Translations under genes and position numbers: made by a program
From: Rhizobium sp.
Lineage (GTDB): Bacteria; Pseudomonadota; Alphaproteobacteria; Rhizobiales; Rhizobiaceae
Assembly: GCA_028290545.1 (NCBI GenBank)
Contig: JAQGJP010000092.1
Span: 1 to 54,146 of the forward strand
Reading direction: 5' to 3'
Length of the DNA stretch: 54,146 nucleotides
Shown here: piece by piece, positions 33,427-42,482 of the stretch
Position numbering within the stretch: the first letter of the stretch is position 1
Layout: every line of letters begins with the position of its first letter
The notes under the pieces: model-generated
The model's database searches: none
Told to the model about the DNA's origin: nothing
Seen by the model: only the letters and a program-made list of their open reading frames with translations

Positions 33427-35133
33427 ATGAATCTGTTGAATCAGCTCACGGCAGTCCTGAAAAATCTGATGGCCCTCGGAACAGGTCGGCTTATCGCTCT
33501 CGGCATCGTCGGCGTGGTCTCCCTGCTGGTGATCATGGTCGGCACATACTATGTAAACAGGCCTGGTTACGAGACGCTGTATGTTGGCCTGGAAAAGGCT
33601 GATCTCAATCAGATCAGCGTTGCACTCTCTGAAGACGGCATGGATTTCCAGGTCGGAACGGACGGCGTATCGCTCTCGGTGCCGGTTGGCCAGACCGGGA
33701 AAGCCCGGCTTCTGCTCGCTGAACGCGGCCTTCCAAGCTCCACCAACGCCGGTTACGAACTATTCGACAATGTCGGCTCGCTGGGTCTGACGTCCTTCAT
33801 GCAGGAAGTCACGCGGGTCAGGGCGCTCGAGGGCGAGATTGCCCGGACTATCCAGACCATCAACGGCATCAGCAGTGCGCGGGTTCATATTGTGATGGCG
33901 GACCGCGGTTCTTTCCGTCAGGCAGAACAGAAGCCGACGGCCTCCGTCATGATCAGGGCATCGCAATCGACCGGCCGTCAGGCCGCGACATCGATTCGCC
34001 ATCTCGTGGCCGCCGCCGTGCCGGGGCTTTCGATCGACGACGTCACCATTCTCGATTCGGCAGGACAATTGCTGGCATCCGGCGACGATCCGTCGAACAG
34101 TGCGCTCAACCGCTCGCTCGGCGTGGAGCAAAATCTCCAGCAGGAGATGGAAGGCAAGATCGACAACGCGCTCGCGCCGTTCCTCGGCATGGATAACTTT
34201 CGCACCTCGGTGACAGCCAAGCTCAACACGGACGCCCAGCAGATCAGCGAAACGACCTTCGATCCCGAATCCAAGGTTGAACGCTCGGTGCGGGTGACCA
34301 AGGAAGATCAGAAGTCCGAGCAGGTAAATGCCGATCAGGCGACGACCGTCGAGCAGAACGTGCCGCAGGGCAACCAGAGCACGACGAGCGGACCGAAGTC
34401 TTCCGATTCCAACCTGAAGAAGGAAGAGCAGACCAACTACGAAATCAATTCGAAGACGGTTGCCACGGTTCGCAACGGCTATACGATCGATAAGCTCTCG
34501 ATCGCCGTGGTGATCAATCGTGGCCGTGTCACAAAGCTTATCGGTGAGCCCTTCGACCAGGTCAAGTATGACGCGTTCATCGCCGAAATGCAGAAGATCG
34601 TTACCTCGGCTGCAGGTCTCGACGAGAAGCGCGGTGACGTGATCAACGTTTCCGCGGTCAACTTCCTCGAAAACGAGCTGCTGCAGGATTCGCCGACGGG
34701 TGAATCTTTCATGGAAGTCTTCATGCGCAACATGGGCAGCATGATCAATGCAGGCGCTTTCGTGCTCGTCGCCTTCCTGATCGTATGGCTGGGCTTCCGC
34801 CCGCTGATCAAGGCGATCGGTGGACCCGAAATGGCCGCTGCTGGAATGGGAGCGCCGGGTACGCTGCCGATGGGTGAAAGCGCTGGCCTCGAACTGCCTG
34901 ACTTCTCCCCGCCCACGGTTGGCGGCCCAGGCTCGACGCTTATGGATGGCTTTGGTTCGGATTTCGGCTTCGACTCCACAGACGACCTTCTGTCCGGGGA
35001 CGAGGACGGCAGCGGGATTGCCAAGCGCGTCAAGGAGGGTCCGGAGCGCAGGCTCACGCGGATGGTGGAAATCAGCGAGGAACGCGCCGCCAAGATCCTC
35101 CGCAAGTGGGCGATCCCGGAGAGAGTTGCCTGA
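33427..35133 (+). CDS. fliF: Flagellar MS-ring protein FliF
   Basis: A 568-residue FliF with two transmembrane segments (about 18-40 and 441-460), ring-building motifs (YETLYVGLEKADL, LPSSTNAGYELFD, RALEGEIARTIQTINGISSARVHIVM) and a C-terminal FliG-binding region. The Shine-Dalgarno sequence is weak. It is the last gene of the che-fliF run, 154 bases after cheT. A strong hairpin follows 30 bases past the stop. Confidence 0.95.
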   Translation: MNLLNQLTAVLKNLMALGTGRLIALGIVGVVSLLVIMVGTYYVNRPGYETLYVGLEKADLNQISVALSEDGMDFQVGTDGVSLSVPVGQTGKARLLLAERGLPSSTNAGYELFDNVGSLGLTSFMQEVTRVRALEGEIARTIQTINGISSARVHIVMADRGSFRQAEQKPTASVMIRASQSTGRQAATSIRHLVAAAVPGLSIDDVTILDSAGQLLASGDDPSNSALNRSLGVEQNLQQEMEGKIDNALAPFLGMDNFRTSVTAKLNTDAQQISETTFDPESKVERSVRVTKEDQKSEQVNADQATTVEQNVPQGNQSTTSGPKSSDSNLKKEEQTNYEINSKTVATVRNGYTIDKLSIAVVINRGRVTKLIGEPFDQVKYDAFIAEMQKIVTSAAGLDEKRGDVINVSAVNFLENELLQDSPTGESFMEVFMRNMGSMINAGAFVLVAFLIVWLGFRPLIKAIGGPEMAAAGMGAPGTLPMGESAGLELPDFSPPTVGGPGSTLMDGFGSDFGFDSTDDLLSGDEDGSGIAKRVKEGPERRLTRMVEISEERAAKILRKWAIPERVA

Positions 35134-35163
35134 GGCTCCTCCACGAAAGCGCCACCACGAATC

Positions 35164-35197
35164 AGCACGCCGGCGATATCCATCGCCGGCGTGCTGC
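35164..35197 (+). terminator. Perfect 15-base hairpin after fliF
   Basis: 35164-35178 (CAGCACGCCGGCGAT) is fully complementary to 35183-35197 around a 4-base loop. No T run follows, so it may act as a transcription stop with Rho or as a 3' mRNA stabiliser at the end of the che-fliF operon. Confidence 0.55.
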
Positions 35198-35201
35198 GTC
35201 A

Positions 35202-35232
35202 TACCAAGTCTCGATGATGGCAACCTATCGCG
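35202..35232. repeat. Second copy of the 31-base intergenic repeat
   Basis: Identical over 31 bases to 23532-23562 and similar for about 8 more. The inverted second arm of the first copy is not present here, so this is a half element. It lies directly behind the fliF hairpin. Confidence 0.65.
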
Positions 35233-35557
35233 CCGGAGCGATCCTGGCTTTCCGGCGAGGAGAAAACCGCAGATGGAGTTGCTCCTCCATCGCCATCCAC
35301 GGCTCCAAAGGATCGCATGCGCGGAATTGCCTTGCCGTCATAATGCAGCAGATGAACGCGTGTTTATGACAGATCGATGACACAATGGTTCCCTGTCTAT
35401 AGCAATATTGACACACTGCGCCCTTCAAAGTTCCTGCTGATAACAATCAATAAATTATCATTTGTAATTCATCTCGAATCAGCACACTTCATTTATTGAG
35501 CCTGATTCTCTGTAGTGAATTGTGAAAATTAGCCTTTGAAAACTGGCATTTGCCCAA
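35233..35557 (+). other. AT-rich leader of visN
   Basis: No gene is seen. The stretch holds a TTGACA at 35408-35413 without a clear -10, and an inverted TGATAA/TTATCA pair (35438-35443, 35455-35460) that could be an operator. The visN promoter is most likely here. Confidence 0.35.
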
Positions 35558-36337
35558 TTGGTGGGCAATCGTTCGTTTCTGCCGGGTGTTCGTTTGACAA
35601 GCGCAAAACTGGATAGAGAACTCAATGACAAGCCGGTGGCCCAGGCAACTGGTGTGGGGCGTCGCCATATTACCACGGAGCAGCTTGTCGAGAGGCTGAA
35701 GTCGCGAGCCGAGGCTGGGGATACCTCAGGCGGATTGCGCACCCTCTCGGACTATGTCGGCGCAGACGGCTATCTCCTTGCCCGTCATGAACTCAATAGC
35801 GAGAACGGACTCGACAACGTCATTTCCTCCGACTGGCCGTTCGATCTGGTCCGCAAGCGTGGCACCGATCTCATCATGCGGCTTTCGCGGACCACCGAAC
35901 TGGAAAAATGCCTTTCGGTGCTCCAGCCCGCCTTCTCCATGCTGCCCGAAGACAGCGAACTGCCGACCGGCGCCAGCCGCGAATATTGCACGATTATTTT
36001 CAGCACCGGCCGCAATCGCTATTGCCTGATGTTCATATGCCCGGTGGATGTCATCCTTTCCCAGCAGAGGCTCAGGGAAACAGGCGTGCTCGCGAGCTAT
36101 TTCGCCAGCCTGCTGTTTCATGACACGACGAAGACCACCCGCGATATGGATCTGACCGATCGCGAACTCGAATGCCTCTACTGGATAGCCGAAGGCAAGA
36201 CCAGCGACGAGATTGCCACGATCATCGGAATCTCGAAGAATACCATCAACAATTACATCACCAGCGTGATGCGCAAGACAGCCACTAGAACGCGTTCGGA
36301 GGCGATCGCCTATGCTGTCCGCCACAATCTGGTTTAA
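35558..36337 (+). CDS. visN: LuxR-family motility master regulator VisN
   Basis: Up to 259 residues. The N-terminal ligand-type domain (TEQLVERLKSRAEAGD ... YVGADGYLLARHEL) is followed by a LuxR DNA-binding domain (DLTDRELECLYWIAEGKTSDEIATIIGISKNTINNYITSVMRK). VisN and VisR form a heterodimer at the top of the rhizobial flagellar hierarchy, acting through rem (not in the window). No ATG start is available: TTG 35558, GTG 35561 or TTG 35594 are possible, none with a strong ribosome site. visR starts 17 bases downstream. Confidence 0.88.
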   Translation: MVGNRSFLPGVRLTSAKLDRELNDKPVAQATGVGRRHITTEQLVERLKSRAEAGDTSGGLRTLSDYVGADGYLLARHELNSENGLDNVISSDWPFDLVRKRGTDLIMRLSRTTELEKCLSVLQPAFSMLPEDSELPTGASREYCTIIFSTGRNRYCLMFICPVDVILSQQRLRETGVLASYFASLLFHDTTKTTRDMDLTDRELECLYWIAEGKTSDEIATIIGISKNTINNYITSVMRKTATRTRSEAIAYAVRHNLV

Positions 36338-36354
36338 TCGATGAGCGGGCGAGC

Positions 36355-37083
36355 ATGAGGGAAAGCAGGACCATTTCGGATCCAATGAAGCGGCAGAGCA
36401 AGGCTGTCAGCCGCTCCGACTTCTTTCCCCGCCTGGTGGCGATGCAGCGATTTGCGCATGCACGCAATTTCGCAGTGCTGAAGACCAACAATTCCGGCCT
36501 GCCAAGCCGCCGCAAGCTGACATGCATTCTGGATAATTTCCCGACCGATGGCGAAATCGCTGCGTCGTCGATTCTCGAAGCTTATGGGCCGACGCTGCTC
36601 GAGCACCTCGAAGTTTCGTCATTGCCCTTGCTGTGGAATGGCAGGGAAGAAGCGCAGACGGCCGAAACGCCGGATTTCGCCGCGTTCGTCACCCGTCTCA
36701 AAAGCCGCGTGCTGCCGGTCTGTGGCATCGCGCTGCCGGTGCGTCTGGGTTCGATGGGCAATGGCTATACCGTGTTCGCCGCCAACTATCTCGACATCAC
36801 CAGCGAGATCATCATCGATCTGCATGCGCGCAGCCATCAGATGATGATGGATCTTCTGGTTCTGGATGAGCGGCGTTCGGCACCGGACGAAGTTCTCTCG
36901 AACCGTGAGATCGCCTGCCTGCAGTTGGCCGGCGACGGCTTGGTGAGTGACGAGATCGCCGGGCAACTCGGTCTGTCGGTACACACGGTCAACGCCTATC
37001 TGGCGTCGGCGACCGTCAAGCTCGATTCGGTCAATCGAATCCAGGCAATTGCCAAGGCGATTCGCCTTGGTTATATCGCCTGA
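36355..37083 (+). CDS. visR: LuxR-family motility master regulator VisR
   Basis: A 242-residue partner of VisN. LuxR helix-turn-helix at the C-terminus: VLSNREIACLQLAGDGLVSDEIAGQLGLSVHTVNAYLASATVKL. ATG 36355 is used; ATG 36385 (MKRQSKAV) would remove ten residues. The stop overlaps by 13 bases the end of the convergent gene on the other strand, so little room exists for a terminator. Confidence 0.88.
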   Translation: MRESRTISDPMKRQSKAVSRSDFFPRLVAMQRFAHARNFAVLKTNNSGLPSRRKLTCILDNFPTDGEIAASSILEAYGPTLLEHLEVSSLPLLWNGREEAQTAETPDFAAFVTRLKSRVLPVCGIALPVRLGSMGNGYTVFAANYLDITSEIIIDLHARSHQMMMDLLVLDERRSAPDEVLSNREIACLQLAGDGLVSDEIAGQLGLSVHTVNAYLASATVKLDSVNRIQAIAKAIRLGYIA

Positions 37084-37532
37084 GAGCGTCTCGCCTCGCT
37101 GTCCGAGGATGGTGGGGGAACGACAAAACGGGCCTTTGCAAGGCTGTCGGCGAGGAAGGCCGTGTCCAGATCCGCGCTCTCGGCTGGCTGCTGGAAGGCG
37201 ATATGCGAGATTTCGAGACCGGCCAGCTCGTCGGTCAGCGAAAGCTTGGCATAGATGCTGACCCCATCCGGTTTGATTTCCAGATCGAGCAGGATTTCGG
37301 GCCGGCTGTCCCAATCCAGATTATAGTCGCCCCCGACGCCGAAACGCACCGTGCCGGGCAGGAAATAAAGCTCCGCCGCCGACGACACCAGATCGGCCAG
37401 ATTGCCCCAGCGTTCATACCGAAGCAATGAAACCAGATCGGCGGCATCGATGAGCCGCAACTCGGTTGCCACGGGACGTAGCGCTTCCGCCACGATTTTT
37501 TCGCGTTCGGTAGAAAAGGGGCATTTCTTCAT
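37071..37532 (-). CDS. Conserved hypothetical protein of the rhizobial flagellar cluster
   Basis: A 153-residue soluble protein with no domain I can name. It begins MKKCPFSTEREKIVAEALRP and contains VRFGVGGDYNLDWDSRPEILLDLEIKPDGVSIYAKLSLTDE, suggesting a beta-rich middle. S. meliloti has an unknown gene at the same place (between visR and flhB, recalled). It begins only 5 bases after the flhB stop on the same strand, so it is probably the last gene of the motA-to-flhB run. Function unknown. Confidence 0.75.
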   Translation of the reverse strand: MKKCPFSTEREKIVAEALRPVATELRLIDAADLVSLLRYERWGNLADLVSSAAELYFLPGTVRFGVGGDYNLDWDSRPEILLDLEIKPDGVSIYAKLSLTDELAGLEISHIAFQQPAESADLDTAFLADSLAKARFVVPPPSSDSEARRSQAI

Positions 37533-37537
37533 TGGTG

Positions 37538-38620
37538 TCAGCCAACTCGTCTCTTGGGGTTCCTCGACGTGTAGATTCTCTGCAGCAATTCAGCGACTGC
37601 CTTGTAGAAAACCGACGGAATCACACTATCGACCGAGACTTGCGCAAACATGGAGCGGGCCAGAGGCGGATCTTCGAAGACGGGTATGCCGTTCTTTTCG
37701 GCGATTTCACGGATCTTGAGCGCAATCAGGTCCTGGCCCTTGGCGATCACGACCGGTGCGGCATCCTCTTCACGGACGTAGCGCAGCGCAACGGCATAGT
37801 GCGTCGGATTGGCGATCACCAGCGTTGCACGGGGGACGGATGCCATCATCCGCTTGCGGGCCAGATCGCGTGCAAAGGACCGTTGGCGCTGCTTGATGAT
37901 GGGATCCCCATCCATCTGCTTGCGCTCTTCCTTGATTTCCTCCTTGGTCATCTTCAGTTCCGTGAACCATTGATGATGCGTCCAAAGATAGTCGGCGACG
38001 CCGACAATGGCGGAAGATATCAGGACGATGATCAGGATCGTCTTGACGTCGGAGGTCAGTCGCGCGACCAGGAAATACGGGTCCGAGAACATTGCGTCGA
38101 GCGAGGTGAAGAATTCTGACTTCAGCGTGAACACCACGACCGCGCCGACGACCACCACCTTGAAGAGGGACTTTCCAAATTCGACCAGGCCGGGGAGGCC
38201 GAATATCCGCTTGAAGCCAGCCATCGGGCTCAGGCGTGAGAATTTCGGCGCGATGCGCTCCAGCACGGGGCTCGGAAGATTCTGCATGATCGAGGAACCG
38301 ACGCCGAAAGCCGCCATCAGGATAAAGGCAGGGGCGACGACTGCTGTCGAGTCCCAACCAAGCCGTATGAAAAGCGCGACGACATCGGGTCCGGTGTCGA
38401 ATCGCCATTGGTCGGGTTTCTCAAACAGATCCTTCAGCGAATCCCAGAGGTGGGCGATGCCGGCCGGCAGGTAGAAAAGCAGATAGACGTAGATGCCGAG
38501 CGTCGATGCGAACACCGTGACTTCGCGGGAAAACGGCACATTGCCCTTCTCCGCCGCCTCGGTATAGCGTTTTTGGGTAGGGGCTTCTGTTTTACTGTCT
38601 TGGTCGGCACCGTCAGCCAT
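37538..38620 (-). CDS. flhB: Flagellar export protein FlhB
   Basis: A 360-residue FlhB with four transmembrane segments and the cytoplasmic autocleavage motif [11 protein letters not shown]. The N-terminal sequence [29 protein letters not shown] is typical. It acts in the type III export gate and switches substrate from rod/hook to filament. It lies 38 bases downstream of fliG. Confidence 0.95.
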   Translation of the reverse strand: MADGADQDSKTEAPTQKRYTEAAEKGNVPFSREVTVFASTLGIYVYLLFYLPAGIAHLWDSLKDLFEKPDQWRFDTGPDVVALFIRLGWDSTAVVAPAFILMAAFGVGSSIMQNLPSPVLERIAPKFSRLSPMAGFKRIFGLPGLVEFGKSLFKVVVVGAVVVFTLKSEFFTSLDAMFSDPYFLVARLTSDVKTILIIVLISSAIVGVADYLWTHHQWFTELKMTKEEIKEERKQMDGDPIIKQRQRSFARDLARKRMMASVPRATLVIANPTHYAVALRYVREEDAAPVVIAKGQDLIALKIREIAEKNGIPVFEDPPLARSMFAQVSVDSVIPSVFYKAVAELLQRIYTSRNPKRRVG

Positions 38621-38658
38621 AGGCGTCGGTCCTTATCGTTCCAGGAATCTTCAACGCA

Positions 38659-39693
38659 TCAGGCCGCAGCGGCGTCGCTCGGTTCCTTCAACTGGATCTG
38701 GCCATTGGCAGCAAGGCGGATCGCCTCCTGAGCGATCGAGCGGCGGGCAATGGCGACATTGCGCGGTGTCGCACCGGTATCCGGCGCGGAAAGATCGGAT
38801 TCGATCATGCGCCGTTGACGTGCGCCGATGGCCGACAGCACCGCCTCGCGGATATCCATCGCGGCGCCACGCAGGGCCATGGTGATGACATCGCCGGAAA
38901 TATCGTTGAACAGCAACACGCGGCTGCGCTGTGGCATTGCCAGCAGATCCTCGAACAGGAACAGGCGCGGGCGAACCTTGGCGACCGTTTCCTTGCTGAG
39001 TGCTTCGAGCGAATCGAGCAATGTTTCGACATCGGTCTTTTCGAGCTCGTTCATCAGCTCGGCGGCCTTGACTGTTCCAGTCGAGTTGCGCTCGGCGTTG
39101 AGGTCGCGGAGCATTTCGATGACGCGGGCTTCGATGACCTGCGCCGCCTTCGGGCTGACTTCCTTGAGGTTGACCGTCCTGTTGAGGATGTCGGCACGGC
39201 GACTTTCCGGCATCTCCATCAGCACCTTGGCGCCGGCGGAGGAAGGGATCATCGACAGCACATAGGCGATCGTCTGGGGATGTTCGTTGATGAGATACTT
39301 GGCAACGAAGCCCGGATCGGCGTTTTCCAACTGGTCCCAGATCGAGGTCTCGTAGGCCTGGAATGCCGCGCGACGGCCAAGCAGGCCGTCTACTTCGTCG
39401 GGCGTCAGGCCTTCCTCGAGAATACCCTCGATCGCCTTGGCATTGTCCATAAGTCCCGCGCCCTCCGTGAAGAGGTCCTCGAACTCGTTGACGAGCTCCA
39501 CCAGTTCCTGGGGGGGAATTTGCCGCAGCCGCTGGGCCGACTGGATGATGGCCTGCAATTCGGCCTGTGTGAAATATTTCAGAAGTCGACCAGCAATTGG
39601 CCGCCCCATGGCCAACAGCACCGCCGCCGCCTTGTCAGACGGCGTGAGCGTACTGCTCAGGGCTGTATCACCAAAATTATCGAAGTCGAACAT
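38659..39693 (-). CDS. fliG: Flagellar motor switch protein FliG
   Basis: A 344-residue FliG. ATG 39693 (MFDFDNFG) is preferred because GGGGAGG lies 6 bases upstream. N and middle domains: SDKAAAVLLAMGRPIAGRLLKYFTQ, EHPQTIAYVLSMI. The C-terminal torque helix region has LFLFEDLLAMPQRSRVLLFNDISGDVITMALRGA; charged residues for MotA contact are present. FliG joins the MS ring to the C ring. Confidence 0.94.
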   Translation of the reverse strand: MFDFDNFGDTALSSTLTPSDKAAAVLLAMGRPIAGRLLKYFTQAELQAIIQSAQRLRQIPPQELVELVNEFEDLFTEGAGLMDNAKAIEGILEEGLTPDEVDGLLGRRAAFQAYETSIWDQLENADPGFVAKYLINEHPQTIAYVLSMIPSSAGAKVLMEMPESRRADILNRTVNLKEVSPKAAQVIEARVIEMLRDLNAERNSTGTVKAAELMNELEKTDVETLLDSLEALSKETVAKVRPRLFLFEDLLAMPQRSRVLLFNDISGDVITMALRGAAMDIREAVLSAIGARQRRMIESDLSAPDTGATPRNVAIARRSIAQEAIRLAANGQIQLKEPSDAAAA

Positions 39694-39736
39694 TCGACGC
39701 CTCCCCGGAATCATTCCGGCTAACTACGGCTATTAC

Positions 39737-40336
39737 TCAGGATTTGCTCACCGATTTGATTTCGGTCAACCGAATACCAAACCGGGTTTCGTCATCTTCC
39801 ATTACGGTGATCTCGCCGCGTCCGATCAACCGGCCATTGACCATCAGGTCCACCGGTTCGCCGATTCGGCGATCTAGGGAGATGATTGCACCTTCGTTGA
39901 GATTCATCAAGCTGGAGACTTGCATGCGGCTGGCGCCGAGGATGATCTGGACATCGATCGGAATGTCCATGATCAGGTCCAGGTTCGCATGCATGCCGCT
40001 GCCCGGCTCGCGCACCGGCGCATTCACGCTCGCATTCGGCAATTCGCCGCCGAAGCTCGTATTGCTGCCGAACGTCTCGCCGCCGAATTCCGACCCGAAA
40101 TCGCTCGAGCCGCCGAAACCGCTGCTGAAATCGGGGGTTTCGGCCTCGAAGCCGCCGAACGCTGGTGCCGGCTCCGACACATCGGGGAAATCCGCGGCAA
40201 AATCGCCTCCAGTATCCACCGAGCCGTCCGTGTCGGCTTTCAATACGCCGCGCAGATCATCGATTGCCTGGTCGAGCTCGGCGCTGTTGTCGCCAAGCTC
40301 CATTGGGTCTTCAGTTTTTGCTTTTTTAGGTGCCAT
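39737..40336 (-). CDS. fliN: Flagellar motor switch protein FliN
   Basis: A 199-residue FliN, longer than enteric FliN (~137) because of an acidic, Gly/Phe/Ser-rich N-terminal extension (residues ~45-110, e.g. [18 protein letters not shown]). The C-terminal SpoA domain ([34 protein letters not shown]) is standard. It builds the C ring with FliM and lies 43 bases before fliG on the minus strand. Confidence 0.92.
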   Translation of the reverse strand: MAPKKAKTEDPMELGDNSAELDQAIDDLRGVLKADTDGSVDTGGDFAADFPDVSEPAPAFGGFEAETPDFSSGFGGSSDFGSEFGGETFGSNTSFGGELPNASVNAPVREPGSGMHANLDLIMDIPIDVQIILGASRMQVSSLMNLNEGAIISLDRRIGEPVDLMVNGRLIGRGEITVMEDDETRFGIRLTEIKSVSKS

Positions 40337-40422
40337 AATATGACTATTCCAGTTAAAACTTGCGCAAGGCTTTTCTTCAACAGGGGTTCAATGCCAGGTG
40401 GCAATTCTGCCACACCGGTTGT

Positions 40423-41358
40423 TCATCCGAGGATGTCGCGAAGGAGGTCCTCCTCGGACCCCGCCGTATCCTTGACGCGCACGGTATACTGTTCCCCCGC
40501 GCGCCCGAATTCACACGTATAGAGATCTCGGCCATTGGCGCTCACCTGGACGCGCACATCGCTGTTGTCCAGGAAGGGGATGACGTCCCCGGTCCGCAGC
40601 TTCGAAATCGTGCCCAGCTTGAGGGGAGTGAGATGGATGCGGGCTTCGACGCGAACGTCGGACCGGCGGATCTGTTCCTGCAGCAGTTCGGCCCAGCCCG
40701 CGGCGTTCTTGTTGGCCGCTGTCGATGCCACCGGCGCCTTGACGACCGTCTTCAGCAGCGTCTTCTGAGGGATGATGACCGAGAATTGCGCCACCAGCGT
40801 ACCGAATTCCACCTTCATGCGAATCAGCGCAGCGGGCATATCGACGTAGTCGTCTGCCGGCTTCGGACGTTTCGCGGCGTTATACGGCTTGCCGAGCTGC
40901 GGTTCGAAATTGCCGGTCGCGTTGACCGCCGACTTGACCACCGATGCAATCTTGTCGGTGACCATCGGCGCCATTTCGAGTTCGATCGTCGAGGCTGGAC
41001 GTGCCTCCGGTTCGACGATGGCCGATGGATCGCCACCCATCAGGCTTTCCACCATCGCGATGATCACACTGGAAGAGCAGGCAATGGTGAAATCCGAACA
41101 CCAGTTCTTCAACGATCCATCGACGAGGATCATGTAGTCGTCGAGGTCGGCGATCAGATCGGTCTTGTAGCCGACCTCAAAGCCATCGTAGAAGAACCCG
41201 AGCTTCAGCTGGGTTTCGCTTTCCACCACGTCCGGCAGGAAGGTGGTCAGCACCTGGCCGAATTCAATGCAGATTTTCGAAACGGCCTGATTGCTGCCAC
41301 GCTCGCCTGTCAGCAGCGAGAAAATCTTTGGGTCTATTGCCGGGATCTGAGCACTCAT
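40423..41358 (-). CDS. fliM: Flagellar motor switch protein FliM
   Basis: A 311-residue divergent FliM of the rhizobial type. ATG 41358 (MSAQIPAIDPKIF) follows GAGGGTAAAGC. The central CheC-like fold includes VLTTFLPDVVESETQL and VIIAMVESLMGGDPS; a C-terminal SpoA part (VEARIHLTPLKLGTISKLRTGDVIPF) ends the protein. The usual N-terminal CheY-binding motif (LSQxEIDALL) is absent. It is followed on the minus strand by fliN 86 bases on. Confidence 0.88.
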   Translation of the reverse strand: MSAQIPAIDPKIFSLLTGERGSNQAVSKICIEFGQVLTTFLPDVVESETQLKLGFFYDGFEVGYKTDLIADLDDYMILVDGSLKNWCSDFTIACSSSVIIAMVESLMGGDPSAIVEPEARPASTIELEMAPMVTDKIASVVKSAVNATGNFEPQLGKPYNAAKRPKPADDYVDMPAALIRMKVEFGTLVAQFSVIIPQKTLLKTVVKAPVASTAANKNAAGWAELLQEQIRRSDVRVEARIHLTPLKLGTISKLRTGDVIPFLDNSDVRVQVSANGRDLYTCEFGRAGEQYTVRVKDTAGSEEDLLRDILG

Positions 41359-41375
41359 TGCTTTACCCTCTCTCA

Positions 41376-42251
41376 TCAGGCAGCCTTATCGCTGCCGCCG
41401 CCGGGATTCATCATTTCCTGCTCGACCGCATCGATCGAAGGACGTTCATAGGACGAAATGGTCTTGCGGCCATATTCCAGAGCGACCTGCGGCACCGAAC
41501 CGTTCATGTAGGCAATCAGTGTTTGCTTGACGATGACATAGAGCCGCAACTGCTTTGAGCGCACCGACTTGATCATGAAGATCAACGGATTGACGATGCA
41601 GTAGGATAATAGAATGCCGGTGAAGGTACCGACGAGCGCCGCACCGATCAGGTGGCCCAGAACCTCCGGCGGTTCGGTGATGGCGCCCATGGCGTGGATA
41701 ACGCCGAGAACGGCCGCGACGATGCCGATGGCGGGGAAGGAGTCGCCCATATTCTGCAGCGCATGAAATGACTTCATCTTGTCATGTTCGATGGTCTGAA
41801 TTTCTTCGTCCATCAGCGCTTCGATTTCGTGGCTGCGTGCATTGCCGATGATGATCAGACGCACGTAGTCGCAGATGAACGCGGTGATCTCCCTGTTCTT
41901 CAGGATCGTCGGCGCGGTCTGGAAGATCGCCGATTCGTCAGGATTGTCGATATGGGCTTCGATTTCGTTGCGCGACTTGGTGCGCAGGTCGCGCATCAGG
42001 GCATAGAGAACGCCGAGCGTATCGAGATAGTTGCGGTCCTTCGGTATGGAATTCTTGAATGCCTCGCCAATCGCCTTGCCCGAGTCCTTGATGACTTTCA
42101 TGGGCGTGCCGGCGATGAATGCGCCCAGGCCGGCGCCGATAATCACAAGGAATTCGTAGGGCTGCCAGAGAACGTCGATATGTCCGCCCTGCGCCATGAA
42201 GCTGCCGACGATGCAACCAAATACGATGACCAGTCCGATTATGATATTCAT
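41376..42251 (-). CDS. motA: Flagellar motor stator protein MotA
   Basis: A 291-residue MotA with four transmembrane segments ([36 protein letters not shown]; and two after residue ~165 including [21 protein letters not shown] and [19 protein letters not shown]). ATG 42251 is chosen by fit to the family N-terminus. MotA forms the proton channel with MotB, whose gene is not in the window. First gene of the leftward motA-fliM-fliN-fliG-flhB run. Confidence 0.94.
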   Translation of the reverse strand: MNIIIGLVIVFGCIVGSFMAQGGHIDVLWQPYEFLVIIGAGLGAFIAGTPMKVIKDSGKAIGEAFKNSIPKDRNYLDTLGVLYALMRDLRTKSRNEIEAHIDNPDESAIFQTAPTILKNREITAFICDYVRLIIIGNARSHEIEALMDEEIQTIEHDKMKSFHALQNMGDSFPAIGIVAAVLGVIHAMGAITEPPEVLGHLIGAALVGTFTGILLSYCIVNPLIFMIKSVRSKQLRLYVIVKQTLIAYMNGSVPQVALEYGRKTISSYERPSIDAVEQEMMNPGGGSDKAA

Positions 42252-42308
42252 GCTTCGCCGCCTGAGCTGACCTGATACAATTTCACCGTACCGAATACGG
42301 TTGCAGCC

Positions 42309-42367
42309 TTGCGTGAACCTGTTCGAAGCCCCGGAATCCGGGCGCTCCCGCCGACAGGTTCGCGCAA
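42309..42367. repeat. Long inverted repeat between motA and flgF
   Basis: TTGCGTGAACCTGT (42309-42322) and ACAGGTTCGCGCAA (42354-42367) pair at 13 of 14 positions, the exception being a G-U-compatible mismatch. Inside the loop CCCGG (42330-42334) pairs with CCGGG (42338-42342). It lies between divergent operons, 58 bases from motA and 116 from flgF, and could be a shared operator or an inserted palindromic element. Confidence 0.5.
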
Positions 42368-42482
42368 GCAAATCCAAGCAAAGTTATATGTATAGCTCAA
42401 GGTCCACGCATCCGGTGCGCCTTTGGCAGGTTCAACCATCACAATTATCCGGTCCATGATCGGCCGGCAGAGGACAAGCCGA

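Noticed and set aside
33760..35223. 487-codon antisense frame over fliF
   Set aside because: Mirror of fliF codons; FliF is unambiguous on the plus strand.
35164..35232. Insertion sequence end after fliF
   Set aside because: A hairpin and a half repeat are present, but there is no transposase frame or target duplication.
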